From: Galeopsis tetrahit
Lineage: Eukaryota > Streptophyta > Magnoliopsida > Lamiales > Lamiaceae
DNA length: 64,000 bases
NCBI GenBank assembly: GCA_963675135.1
Contig: OY776130.1
Coordinates: 28,078,001 to 28,142,000 of the forward strand
Direction: 5' to 3'
Shown here in pieces: positions 10,001 through 19,226 of this stretch. How positions within the stretch are numbered: position 1 is the first letter of the stretch; each line of letters begins with the position of its first letter. The notes under the pieces are model-generated. The model searched no databases, was not told where the DNA came from, and saw only the letters and a program-made list of their open reading frames with translations. The translations under genes were made by a program, and so were the position numbers.

Positions 10001-11782
10001 ATTATCATTCCATATAATAAAATCAAAATGGTTCATCTAAGTTTGCACCATACAATAAATTAGAAAAATTAAATATTCATGGACTGGAACATATCAATTT
10101 GTAATCTAAGAGAAGAATTAGAGTGTACATTTTCTTACCAAAAACCAATTGTAGAACATAAAAATGGATTGAAATCAATTATTCCACTTTTGATAGTTTC
10201 ACATTTTGTTTCAATTGTTCTTTCAATCGACTCTCTCAGAACCCCTTTTTATCTCTCTCTCTTTCGACAATTCATGGAGGCGACCCACAGAAACAGATGC
10301 GGCTCTGTTCCCATTTTTTGTAGCGACAATGGCCGAGGAGATGGTGCGATTTTGTGTTGTTCTTTTCTTCAGATTTTGAAAAACATTGATAATTACTTTG
10401 AACTGTAATTCTTTGGCTTAGGAGTAGTTTGTTGATTGCTTTATTCATGCTTGGGTATAATATTATATACCCTCCGTCCCACAATAACTTTCACACTTTC
10501 CTTTTTAGGACGTCCTACAATAACTTTCACACCCTTTAAATGGAAAACCCTTTATAAACTTCACCCTCACAATATTCTCAATTTTACATAAATGCCATTA
10601 CTTTTTCTCTACACATACACAAAAGTCAACTCATTTATTTACTTTATACATAAAGTTTTACAAAATTACCCCTCAAAACTCCACTCATCATTACACTTTC
10701 TTAATATTCGTGTCCATCTACCTATGAAAATTAATATGGGACGGAGGGAGTATATGTCTTCTTAGGCGTTATGTTGTGTGGAGTGGTTTCATGTTTGTTG
10801 ATTTTTTATGTGTTTCAATCACATTTTGATGATTTTCATTTGAAATATATTATCCGATTATAGTTATTCGAATCCGGCCCGGATTCGTCCGATATCCGTT
10901 CCGTATCCGTATACCGAATATTCCGAATTCGTATCCGAATCCGGCTTTTCCGTATCCGACTCCGAATTCGAGAAAAAAATATGATTTAGGATACGGTATA
11001 AGCACTGTCCGTCCGTATCCGATCCGTTTTCACCCCTATCAATAAACTTCTTTGGCACTCCCATGCATTAAGGCGCATAATTTATGATATTATAAAATAA
11101 TTAAGTCTCATCTAAAAAGTTTGAATTATTGATTTATTGTTATTATATTAATAAAATAATTGGGGGCATATTATATACTTACCATGGCAATAACTCGATA
11201 ACGAAGAAGCTGAGAACCCGTAATTTCCAACTTGCCTCCATGGTGGTGGCCGTGGAAATGAGAATGGCCCCCAGCTTCCACCACCGCCAACTCCTGCTCT
11301 CCGCCGCTCTCCGGCTGCACCACTCCTCCCCCGTTATGCTTCTTCGAGTAAAGGCTGGTAGCCATGGAGTCGATCATAAGCGTGACGATTGCAGAAAGCA
11401 TAGCAACGAATCCCGTGAAGGGAAACTTGTGCCACGGGTTCTCCTTCAAACAATCCGATGACAACATGTCGAAAGAGTCTGGGAGCACGTGCATGAACCC
11501 CGTCGCAAGGATAATGCCCGCCGCAAACGCCTTCACGATCACGAAAAGGTTCCGGTCCGGGCTCAGAGCCGGAATGGACTGCGTAACGAGCGGCAGCGAA
11601 ACCCCGATCATGCTCGTGATGAGGATGGTGACGATGGCGATGATTTTAAGAGGTAGGGCTTTCTTCTTGTCGGTACAGCTGTCGTCTGCGTCGGCCCCGC
11701 AGGCTTTGACGACCGCTAGGGCTTGGTCAGAAAAAAGGGAAAAAACTACGATGAAAATGATTAGTTTTTTGGAACTCATCAT
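6757..11782 (-). CDS. IRT1-like: IRT1-like ZIP metal transporter (three exons)
   Basis: Probable plasma-membrane iron/zinc/manganese uptake transporter of the ZIP family. Exons on the minus strand are 11183-11782, 7400-7549 and 6757-7062, giving 351 residues, the usual ZIP length. Both introns are phase 0 with GT-AG ends (ATG|GTAAGT and CAG|GTAATT donors). The start is the first of two adjacent ATGs, followed by a hydrophobic signal peptide (about 1-23). Eight membrane segments can be placed. The cytoplasmic loop after segment III has a His-rich metal-binding stretch (HSHFHGHHH, 173-181). Segment IV has His209 in HSIVIG; segment V has His236 and Glu240 in FHQMFEG. The C-terminus MSLMAKWA is typical of the IRT1/IRT2 group. 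Acidic residues Asp102 and Asp138 match those needed for transport in Arabidopsis IRT1. Where IRT1 has Glu103, this protein has Asp105. The reading frame has no lesion. Whether it is IRT1 itself or a paralogue cannot be decided here. Confidence 0.93.
7063..7399 (-). other. Intron 2 of the IRT1-like gene
   Basis: A 337 bp intron with GTAATT donor and TGCAG acceptor. It contains a degenerate SINE-like stretch (about 7260-7370) with a GGGTTCGAGTC B-box-like motif and an A-rich tail. That is too weak to call as an element. Confidence 0.85.
7400..7549 (-). CDS. IRT1-like: IRT1-like exon 2 (membrane segments IV-V, metal-site histidines)
   Basis: Exactly 50 codons between the acceptor GGACAG and the donor GTAATT. 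It encodes VLELGIIVHSIVIGLSMGAS (segment IV) and LIAALCFHQMFEGMGLGG (segment V), the two helices that carry the ZIP-family transport-site residues. The exon has no start codon of its own and was placed by splice sites and by the family's conserved protein sequence. Confidence 0.93.
7618..7850 (+). mobile_element. Degenerate Stowaway-like MITE in intron 1
   Basis: The interior lines up with the element at 2862-3095: both have AAAGATTAAG, then ATAATAGATATAGTACAAG, GATGTGATTG, and a right end with two spaced AAACTTATA-like blocks. The terminal CTCCCTCCGT has decayed to CCTCAAACATCTG. The ends are approximate. Confidence 0.6.
8547..8776. mobile_element. Stowaway-like MITE in intron 1
   Basis: Starts CTCTCTCCCTCCGTCCCG and ends CGACGGAGGGAG, flanked by TA on each side (8545-8546, 8777-8778). 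The interior is AT-rich and non-coding. Confidence 0.8.
8842..9894. repeat. Tandem array, 3 x 351 bp, nearly identical units
   Basis: The units are 8842-9192, 9193-9543 and 9544-9894. I see only two variable sites, both near the unit ends: GTTTCTACC in unit 1 versus GTTACTACC in units 2 and 3, and CCCGGGATCG in units 1 and 2 versus CCCGGAATCG in unit 3. Each unit starts in the 28 bases that flank the hAT insertion, includes one copy of its target duplication and its left terminus, and ends inside the tRNA-Val gene at CTGCAGC. Each carries the same meaningless 78-codon frame. The array therefore formed after the hAT inserted, and so recently. Confidence 0.95.
9850..9854 (-). terminator. Pol III-type T5 terminator after the tRNA
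   Basis: A TTTTT run on the minus strand, starting 6 bases past the 3' end of the tRNA-Val-like gene, where RNA polymerase III normally stops. Confidence 0.6.
9860..9932 (-). tRNA. tRNA-Val (anticodon UAC), possibly decaying
   Basis: A 73-base minus-strand segment folds with canonical numbering. The acceptor is GTTTCTG with TAGTAAC, followed by U8, the D-arm GTG/CAC, the anticodon loop TTTACAC with anticodon UAC, and the T-arm CCTGG-TTCGATT-CCGGG. The A box (TGGTGTAGTGG) and B box (GGTTCGATTCC) fit consensus, and a T5 terminator follows. There are mismatches at 4-69 (U-U) and 27-43 (U-C), plus wobbles at 31-39 and 51-63. The 3' halves in repeat units 1 and 2 keep C60, and unit 1 also keeps A69, which would restore the acceptor pair. 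So the full copy is slightly more decayed than its truncated copies. It could be transcribed; whether it is charged is unknown. Confidence 0.8.
10470..10750 (+). mobile_element. Stowaway-like MITE nested in the hAT element
   Basis: Starts CCCTCCGTCCCACAATAAC and ends ATATGGGACGGAGGGAG, flanked by TA (10468-10469 and 10751-10752). The left end carries a second inner copy of the terminal motif (CGTCCTACAATAACTTTCAC). The interior shows no coding. Confidence 0.85.
11183..11782 (-). CDS. IRT1-like: IRT1-like exon 1 (signal peptide, segments I-III, His-rich loop)
   Basis: 200 codons from ATG (11782-11780) to the donor ATG|GTAAGT. It encodes the signal peptide, an extracellular Cys-containing segment (ACGADADDSC), segments I-III and the cytoplasmic His-rich loop. 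An alternative start at the second codon (also ATG) would make no practical difference. Confidence 0.93.
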
Positions 11783-11875
11783 TGTGTAAGCTTAATTAAT
11801 ATACAAGTTTACTTAGGAGAGAATTGATTGTATTGGAAAGTGATTTAATGCGAATAAGTGGAAAATATTAGGGGA

Positions 11876-12020
11876 ATTTATAGGTAGGGAAGGGTGGAAT
11901 ATTTGTGAAAAATGTGGCATGAAATATGATGGAATTAATATTTAAAATGAGTCAACTATTTGCATGGGAGGGGAGGTGCGGCCTGCGTACGGATGGCACG
12001 TGTTTTGCACATTACGTGGC
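11876..12020 (-). promoter_or_regulatory. IRT1-like promoter: TATA box and G-box elements
   Basis: A TATA box CTATAAAT lies on the minus strand at 11876-11883, 94 bases before the start codon. Upstream are a perfect G-box CACGTG (11997-12002) and an ACGTGGC core (12014-12020), sites bound by bHLH or bZIP factors. bHLH control of IRT-type genes under iron deficiency is established. That these sites serve it here is inference. I see no exact palindromic bZIP19/23 zinc-deficiency element. Confidence 0.5.
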
Positions 12021-12899
12021 ATCTTTAATTGGTTATATATACGTGGCCGTACAACACAAATAAGCATGTACGATGGAATTCAGACCTAAGTTTGGACATG
12101 ATTAAATTTGGTAATTATTACATTCTTTCATGCGCACTACTTACTGAGTGTATTAGTTGTGAATTTTGTATAATTTTTTTTTTGACTTTCAAATTTTGGG
12201 TATTCAATTCGAATTTTCAAAAGTTTTTAAAAATCACGAGGTATTCAATACGCATTTTAAAAAGTCTTTAAAAAACTTTAGGTATTCAACAGTGTATGGA
12301 TTTTAATACTCCATGAATTTTATTGGATTCTCTTTCAAAAATATAAATAAATTTCAGTATCCAAAATCTCTTCTAAAAACTAGAGATTTCAATGGATTTT
12401 CTCAGAGAACTTTGAAGACGAAAGATCAGAAGTAGGGATGACAATATATATATAATATTAATTTAAAAAAACACTTCACATTAAAAAAATACTTTTCCCA
12501 TCAATATCAGAGTTTATGAGTATGTAAATCCATAAAATAAATATATTCCACAATCCTACCAGGTGTATGAAAATCCATATAAATCAATAAAGAAACTCAG
12601 TCAAACTCTGCATGAACTTTATGGATTTTATAAATCCACATACTTTTTAAAGTTCAAAAAAATCCAAAAAAATCCAAAAAAATCTCAATTGAATACACCC
12701 CCTTAATAAATACTACTCATTTTTTGTGCGCAATTTAAAGGAATATTAGTATATATTTAAAAATCCAAAAAAATCCAAAAAAATCTCAATTGAATACACC
12801 CCCTTAATAAATACTACTCATTTTTTGTGCGCAATTTAAAGGAATATTAGTATATATTTATGTAAAAAAAATATATGTGTAAAGTTAAAAGGATAGAGT
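12021..12899. other. Intergenic DNA with a 101 bp tandem duplication
   Basis: No gene. Bases about 12657-12758 are repeated directly at 12758-12859 (unit contains CAATTGAATACACCCCC and TTTTTTGTGCGCAATTTAAA). The two copies look identical, which implies a recent event. An AATCCAAAAA minisatellite-like run marks the junction. Confidence 0.8.
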
Positions 12900-12978
12900 T
12901 ACTATAAGAAAATTGATTTTAATGACATAAATCATGGCATTAGAGTATGTTGTCACTAAAATCAGTTTTCTTATAGTG
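12900..12978. mobile_element. 79 bp CACTA-type MITE
   Basis: An almost perfect hairpin: the left arm is (T)ACTATAAGAAAATTGATT, the right arm AATCAGTTTTCTTATAGTG. The first base of CACTA has mutated to T on the left. A 3 bp duplication AGT flanks it (12897-12899 and 12979-12981), as CACTA elements make. Confidence 0.75.
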
Positions 12979-12983
12979 AGTGT

Positions 12984-13631
12984 TGTTATGGTTCTTCTTG
13001 GATGGACCCTTCCGTATTCCCCACTTGGTATGATATTGTCCGCTTTGGGTTTGCCAAACTCTCATGGCTTTGCTTTTGAGTTTCCCCAAAAGTCCTCATA
13101 CCAATGGGAATACTAAACCACCCTTTTATAGCCATAAATCCTTTTGTGCCTTTCCGATGTGGGACATTTGTTTGACCCTTCTCAACAATCCTCCCCTTCA
13201 AACAATGGATCACGCATACCTCCCCTCAAACGACCCCGCTCTAACTAGATCACTTAGCTAGTTAGACTACTGCCGCAAAGAGACGGATTTGCTCTGTCTA
13301 AACCATCTTGCCTATCTCATCGAGACTGTCGTTACTCCAAGGGTTCCTGCCCGTCCTACCGTTTTTTCAACACCGTGCACATTCGTCTAGGACCATGGCT
13401 CTTGATTTCCCACAGACGGCGCCAATTGTTATAGTTCTTCTTGGATGGACCCTTCCGTATTCCCCACTTGGAATGATATTGTCCGCTTTGGGTTTGCCAA
13501 AACCCTCACGACTTTGCTTTTGAGTTTTCCCAAAAGGCCTCATACCAATGAGCATACTAAACTACCCTTTTATAGCCATAAATTCTTTTGTGCCTTTCCG
13601 ATTTGGGATATTTGTTTGACCCTTCTCAACA
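12984..13631 (-). mobile_element. TRIM (terminal-repeat retrotransposon in miniature), complete with TSD
   Basis: Two direct repeats of about 205 bp (12984-13187 and 13427-13631) start TGTTAT and end CTTCTCAACA. The target duplication AGTGT is at 12979-12983 and 13632-13636. The 240 bp interior has no coding. On the minus strand the primer binding site TGGCGCCGTCTGTGGGAA follows the right LTR, and a polypurine tract GAAGGGGAGG precedes the left one. So the element reads on the minus strand and depends on enzymes made elsewhere. Confidence 0.92.
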
Positions 13632-13636
13632 AGTGT

Positions 13637-13862
13637 ATTAGTGTATTGGGAAATTAAATATTTTCAATTTATAAAAGTGTGTATGTATAGTAAATGTGGA
13701 TAACAAAAACAAAAGTACATATTAAGCGTGGAATCGAACGCAAATCACTTGAAACAAAGGACAATGTCTAAACCATCTCAAGCTATAAACATCGATGTCA
13801 AGCAAAGACATTAAGTTCGCGACCCGTGTTCTCTAAATGGTCCGTGTGCACACTAAACACGT
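13637..13862. other. Spacer between TRIM and Copia element
   Basis: AT-rich, with no recognisable gene or repeat. Confidence 0.5.
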
Positions 13863-14099
13863 TGTTATGACATTGTATCCACAAAGCAACTCCTCACAAA
13901 TGATAAATCAAGACAACAAAGAAACGCAAAGAATTGAAACAAATAAAGAACTCAAGGAAAAACACGGGATTTGCGTGGTTCGATCAAATGATCTACGTAC
14001 ACGGAGGATAGAAGACTCTCTTCACTAATCACAAATGAAAGTTACAGATTACAAGTATTCACTAAGCTTGATATCTCTCAAAACTCTCTAAATTTGCTA
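13863..14099 (-). repeat. Truncated 3' LTR of the Tork-like Copia
   Basis: Matches 17285-17530 with few changes up to CTCTAAATTTGCTA, where it jumps directly into reverse-transcriptase sequence. Confidence 0.88.
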
Positions 14100-15405
14100 C
14101 TCAGCTGCTGCTTCAGCTGGGTAATCTTTCTCATACTCTTGCTAGCTATTAACACATCATCTACATAGATCAGTAGATATGTGCTCTCTAGATAATCTTT
14201 TTTACCAATATATACACATCCATCATATTTGCTTCTTAAGAAACCAATAGAAACCATGAATGCATCAAACTTTCTATACCATTGTCTAGGACTCTGCTTG
14301 AGCCCATACAATGATTTCTTAAGCAAGCATACCTTACTTTCAGTTTCAGGCATGATAAACCCTTCTGGTTGATGCATATATATTGTTTCAACTAGTTCTC
14401 CATGTAATAAAGCAGTTTTAACATCTAGCTGATGTGACTCAAGATCATCTTGAGCAACCTTAGACAAAATTAATCTTATGGAACAGTGTTTAACAACAGG
14501 AGAGAATACCTCATTGAAGTCTATGCCTTCTCTTTGTGTGAATCCTCTTGCCACCAACCTGGCCTTGAATCTGATGTGCTCTCTAGCACCACAAAATCCA
14601 ACTTCAAGCTTCTTCTTGAACAGCCACCTGCAGCTGACCAAGTTCTAGTTGTCTGGCTTCTCCACAAGGATCCAGGTCTCATTCTTCTCTAAGAACTGCA
14701 ACTCTTCTGACATAACTGCTATTCACTGCTCTCTTTCGGGACTGGAGATAGCTTCCCTTTAGTTTCTTGGCTCATAATGCTCCACCTCGTCTGCTGTGAT
14801 CAGAGCATATGACACAAGATCAGCCTGACCAAATTTAGATGGAGGATGAATTTGCCTTCTGAGCCTATCTCTTGCAAGACTGTAATTTTGCAAATCAGTA
14901 GGGTTGTCCTTCATGGCATCATCTTCTTAATGATCTTCTGGATCATCTTCTGGTACCTATTCTGGAACAACCTCATCTGGTGTGTCATCTCCCAGATCAG
15001 CAGGGTTGGCCACCTCCTCTGGTGCCAACTCATCTGATGTGGGAAACTCCACCTCAGTTGAGAAACTCTCTTCTGACTCATTTACAATTCTTCCATCTAG
15101 GTCATGAGAATTTCCATTGTGAGGAACTGAGGATATCCCATTACCTTCTCATTAAAATCAACATCTCTGCTGATTATTAGTTTCTTATGACCTGGTTCAA
15201 TGCACCACAATCTATAGCCCTTGACACCTATTGGATAGCCAATGAATATACATTTCAGAGCCCTTGGCTCAAGCTTATCCTGTCTAATATGTGCATATGT
15301 CTGACATCCAAACACTTTGAGTTCTGAATAATCAGACAACTTGTCATACCAAATCTCATATGGAGTTTTACCTTCTAAAGCAAATGATGGGGTTTTATTT
15401 AATAA
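14100..15405 (-). pseudogene. Copia reverse transcriptase and integrase C-terminus remnant
   Basis: From 14641 down, the reverse transcriptase reads RLVARGFTQREGIDFNEVFS, then QLDVKTALLHGEL, KSLYGLKQSPRQWY and the catalytic YVDD. It stops at LKQQLS, where the LTR joins. RNase H is absent. Upstream, 15097-15339 encodes the region after the integrase core (VFGCQTYAHIRQDKLEPRA, then CIFIGYP). The frame is broken between 14642 and 15096 and by a TAA near 15403 (CTAS-stop-LLNKTPS). Confidence 0.85.
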
Positions 15406-16512
15406 TTAAGATGCAGTACATACAGCTTCTCCCCAAAAACTTTTAGGTAATTTTGCATCAGCTAACATACATATGACCCGTTCTAGAATAGTTCTTTTCA
15501 TTCTCTCTACTAGTCCATTTTGTTGTGGATTAAGAGGGACAGTTCTATGTCTAGTAATGCCCTTCTCTTTACAAAATTCATTGAATTCAGCTGATAGATA
15601 CTCAAGGCCATTATCTGTCCTTAAATGTTTTAAAGACTTTCCTTTCTTGTTCTCTATCTCAAGTAGCCATTCTTTGAATTTTACAAATGCCTCACTCTTT
15701 TGTTTGAGAATGAACACCCAAACTTTTCTAGAATAATCATCTATTATGGACATGAAATACTTACCTCCACCAATGGTTTCAGTTCTTGATGGCCCCCACA
15801 CATCTGAATGAACATAATCCAGAACCTCCTTTGTGGTGTGCTCACCCTTATGGAATGACTTCTTCTTGGCCTTGCCAAGAATGCACAACTCACAAAACTC
15901 CAGGTTTTTTAAAGTCTTCTGGTGGAATGCCCCCTTCTTGGATAACTCCATCAGGCCTTTCTCTCCCACATGTGCTAGCCTCTTATGCCAAAGCATAACA
16001 TCATCAGAACTTATAGTAACATCAGCGGCTCCTGTGATTGTCTCACCAATTAAAGAATATAACCCATTAGACTTCTTCCCTTGCATCACTATTCTATCGG
16101 TTTTGGTAACAAGCAGACATCCTCTTTCTGTCTTGAATTCATAACCCAAAGCATTTAGTGTGCCAAGAGATATAAGATTTCTCTTTAAATCTGGAACAAA
16201 TCTGACATTGGTCAGGATCACATGTTTGTCATTAAACATCTTCACCCTCACAATGTCAATTCCTCTCACATTACAACTTTCATTATTACCCAACAGAACT
16301 GATCCACCATCCATCATTTCAAGGTTTTGAAACCAAGATTTGGTAGGACACATGTGAAATGAACATCCAAAATCCAACACCCATTCATTAACAAGTTTGC
16401 TATCTGTTATGCTCATCACTTCAGCACTATCATATCCTTTTGCCTTTGCTACATCAGCTTTAGCAGCATCAGTAGACTTCTTGTGCTCAGGACAATCTTT
16501 TATGAAATGTCC
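15406..16512 (-). pseudogene. Copia protease and integrase (protease catalytic motif altered)
   Basis: The open frame from 16419 reads on from a zinc knuckle (CYKCHKEGHFIKDC, 16490-16535). The protease site is VLDFGCSFHMCP, where the family has D-S-G; the Ser is replaced by Phe, which should disable it. Integrase follows with a His/Cys zinc motif (H...H...CELCILGK), the core Asp in YVHSDVWGPS, the second Asp in RTDNGLEY and the Glu in NPQQNGLVERMKRT. The frame ends at TAA near 15404. Confidence 0.88.
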
Positions 16513-16516
16513 TTCT

Positions 16517-17236
16517 TTATGGCATTTGTAGCAAGGTCTGTCCTTGAACTACAAATCCATTCTTCTTATGACCTGGCTTGGCATGGAACTTCTTGCCTTG
16601 CCCTCTTTTCTTGTCATTCTTGAGTTTGATGTTAAGACCCTCAGCTTGGTTCTTGGTCTTCTTGGTTGAGTTTGCTACATGTAAACTCTTAGTCTTCAGT
16701 ATAGACAAAACTTCTTTAAATTTTGCCTTACCCTCCTTGGTAATCAGCAAAGGATCCTTGAAACTGTCATAAGAAGGTGGTAATGCCTCCAAGAGTAGAA
16801 AAGACTTCTTATGATCTTTTAAGGTAATTCCAACATTCTCAAGATCATCAACAGCTTGCATGAACACTTCTAACTGCTCATCAAGGGTTTTATCATCTGA
16901 CATCTTGAAATTATTGAGCTTATTTTCCATAAACATCTGATTTGACAAAGATTGTGCCGAATACAGATCATCTAAGGTCTCAAATACTCCAGAAACATCC
17001 TTCTCCTTCATAACTTCTCTGAAAACACTGTCTCCCAAACTCAGAACAACAATGTTGTAAGCTTTTTCCATAAGCTCTTTTTTCTTGGCCTTGTCTGCAT
17101 CGGATGCAGCAGGGTCAAGAGGAGTAAAGGTCTCTTTCAACCCATGGTGTGACAGCAGAGCCTTCATCATGGCTTTCCATAAACCAAAATCTGTCTTACC
17201 ATTGAATTTCTCAATTTCCAACTTTACAGAGCCCAT
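16517..17236 (-). pseudogene. Copia gag, frameshifted before the zinc knuckle
   Basis: 239 codons from ATG at 17236. It is a retrotransposon capsid of the Copia type (FNGKTDFGLWKAMMKALL near the N-terminus, then LDDLYSAQSLSNQMFM and LEALPPSYDSF). The frame shifts near 16550, so the zinc knuckle lies in another frame. In the family this knuckle is continuous with gag. Confidence 0.88.
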
Positions 17237-17265
17237 TTCTTGATTCTTGACTTTATCTTTCGACT

Positions 17266-17284
17266 TCCCACAGACGGCGCCAAT
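17266..17284 (-). promoter_or_regulatory. Primer binding site of the Tork-like Copia
   Basis: ATTGGCGCCGTCTGTGGGA on the minus strand, directly next to the LTR. Its first nine bases after ATT (TGGCGCCGT) fit the 3' end of plant tRNA-Asp. The same motif is used by the TRIM at 12984-13631. Confidence 0.7.
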
Positions 17285-17941
17285 TGTTATGGAATTGTAT
17301 CCACAAAGTAACTACTCATAAATGATAAATCAAGACAACAAAGAAACGCAAAGAATTGAAACAAATAAAGAACTCAAGGATAAATATGGGATTTACGTGG
17401 TTCGATCAAATGATCTACGTCCACGGAGGATAGAAGACTCTCTTCACTAATCACAAATGAAAGTTACAGATTACAAGTATTCACTAAACTTGATATCTCT
17501 CAAAACTCTCTAAATTTGCTAACCTACAACTTATGCACTAGATGGTGTATTTATAGATGTACAATGCAAGTTGAAACTACCATAAAAAAACTAACTACCT
17601 AAACAAACTAACACAAATAAACTAACCCTGAAACTGGAATATCAGCACATTTGTCTCAACTGATTTGGGATCAGCGGAGTTGGCTTCAACAGACTTGGCC
17701 CCAACTCGCCTTAACTGAGTTCAGACGACTTGCATCAGCAGAGTTTTCCAAACTCTCATCAGATTAGTTGACACCTAGATCAGACTACTAAACCTTATCA
17801 GTTGAGTACACCTTACTCAACTTTGCTGAACTCCAAGATCAGAACACTAGTTACTCTGCTGATAGTAACAACACTTTTGGTAGTAAGAACACTTCTGATA
17901 CCAGAATCAAATGACATTCCAATATTGCATTAATCTCAACA
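17285..17941 (-). repeat. 5' LTR of the Tork-like Copia
   Basis: 657 bp with TGTTAT at one end and TCTCAACA at the other (TGTTGAGA...ATAACA on the minus strand). Bases 17285-17530 match the truncated left LTR. Confidence 0.85.
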
Positions 17942-17946
17942 TACGT

Positions 17947-19226
17947 ACAAGAGACCAACTCAAATTAATAGCAATGAATTAATTTCATAGTATTTTACAA
18001 GTTAAAGGTTTAGATGAGATGCAACTAATTATTTTCTAGTATAAGAATTTTTGTTCACGCCTACATTTTGATACTTTTTAAAACTCAAACTTTTAGATTA
18101 TATAAAATTATTTTTAATTAAAATATTTTTATTATATATATTTGCAAACCTCTAAAGTGACACATGTCACAACCACACCCTTCTATCTCAACATCTTCCT
18201 TCTCCAAATCTCTCCATTTCAAAATTACTCAATTCTTATTCATTTTAATTTTCATCTTTTAATCTCAACCCTCCATTTTATGTTTTAATCTCAACCCTAC
18301 ATTCTTATTTCTAGATTTATAAATATGTAATTTCTATTAGTCACAAATTCATTCTCAATGTTTGTGTGCATCTCTTTCTTTCATTCTTCTCGAGTGTGAA
18401 CATGTTTCTTTCTTTCATTCTTCTCGAGTATGAACATGTTTCTTCTCAAGGTAAGAAAATCAAAAGTCTCATATGCCAATTAATTTATATAATTTTCTTC
18501 TTTTAAAGTCACCATGTTTTCTTTTCTACGATTCAATGTTCTTTCTATTGCTATGATTACAGACATGAAGATCATTAGCAATTTGGATTTATGGGTATAA
18601 TGCTTTCACCAAATCTGGTTTTATGTGAGTCCGTTTAATTAATTTCATCACTAATATTTTTCTATAATCCAGTTTTAATTTGTTTTGCAGGGACATCATA
18701 TATCGAAACTTACGACAATGACAATATCAAAGAGAAGAAAATTTAGATCATCTTTTTGTTTATTGTTTCTCAAATTGTAATGTATATAGGTTTATGAATT
18801 AGGAGTTGTAATTTCTTGAATTCTTGATGATCAACATTTAAACAACCTTACGAATTTATGTAAAAAAAAAAAACTAGAAATGTATATTTAGTGTCTTTGA
18901 ATTGACATGTATGGAGACTTTAATTTTTTTTAAATGTTACGAAATGCATAAGCGCACAGTTTCATATATGTTTATATTCTTTAAATGCATTAATTTCATA
19001 TAATATATTTCATTATTGATTTTTTTAAAATGGTATCTAGAAATAATTTTTGTTGTTCTATGCGTCAAAATAATTTAAAAGTATATGCCACATTTTATTA
19101 TTAATAATAATGATATAATAATTAATTAATTTGTATGTAAATAATTTTCAACTATTCCATAAAATATAATTTGACTTTATGAATATTTATTTTTGTAACC
19201 GTTATTATAAATTCCTTAAATTATGT
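17947..19226. other. Intergenic AT-rich DNA, no gene recognised
   Basis: There is a short direct repeat at 18378-18440 (TTTCTTTCATTCTTCTCGAG twice). Splice-like sites (CTCAAG|GTAAGA near 18451, TTTTGCAG near 18691) would be compatible with a small non-coding transcript, but no coding potential supports a gene. Bases from about 18960 to 19226 are one part of a tandem duplication whose other copy is at 42830-43080. Confidence 0.5.

Larger units (their letters stand above)
8870..11038. mobile_element. Non-autonomous hAT element with 8 bp TSD, carrying a tRNA gene
   Basis: Left end TAGGGGTGAAAACGGATCGG, right end CCGATCCGTTTTCACCCCTA, flanked by TCAATAAA at 8862-8869 and 11039-11046. The termini and 8 bp duplication fit the hAT superfamily. 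Both subterminal regions are rich in (T)ATCCG/CGGATA motifs. No transposase is present. The cargo is a tandem array, a tRNA-Val(UAC)-like gene (9860-9932), unrecognised DNA at 9933-10469 and a nested MITE. The element lies wholly inside intron 1 of the IRT1-like gene. Confidence 0.92.
7550..11182 (-). other. Intron 1 of the IRT1-like gene, expanded by transposons
   Basis: 3633 bp with GTAAGT donor and GGACAG acceptor. It holds a decayed MITE (7618-7850), a Stowaway-like MITE (8547-8776) and a 2.2 kb hAT element (8870-11038) with a tRNA gene, a tandem array and another MITE. Together these account for most of the intron. The stretch 7851-8546 holds nothing recognisable. Confidence 0.9.
13863..17941 (-). 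mobile_element. Decayed Ty1/Copia element (Tork-like) with truncated 3' LTR
   Basis: Minus-strand element with right LTR 17285-17941 (657 bp), primer binding site, gag, protease/integrase and reverse transcriptase. The left LTR is only 237 bp (13863-14099) and abuts the reverse transcriptase, so RNase H and the rest of the 3' LTR are deleted. The flanks CACGT (13858-13862) and TACGT (17942-17946) match at four of five bases, consistent with an aged target duplication. Confidence 0.88.

Noticed and set aside
18300..18800. Possible small spliced gene (donor near 18451, acceptor near 18691)
   Set aside because: Splice-like sites occur by chance in such DNA. No open frame or conserved product links them.
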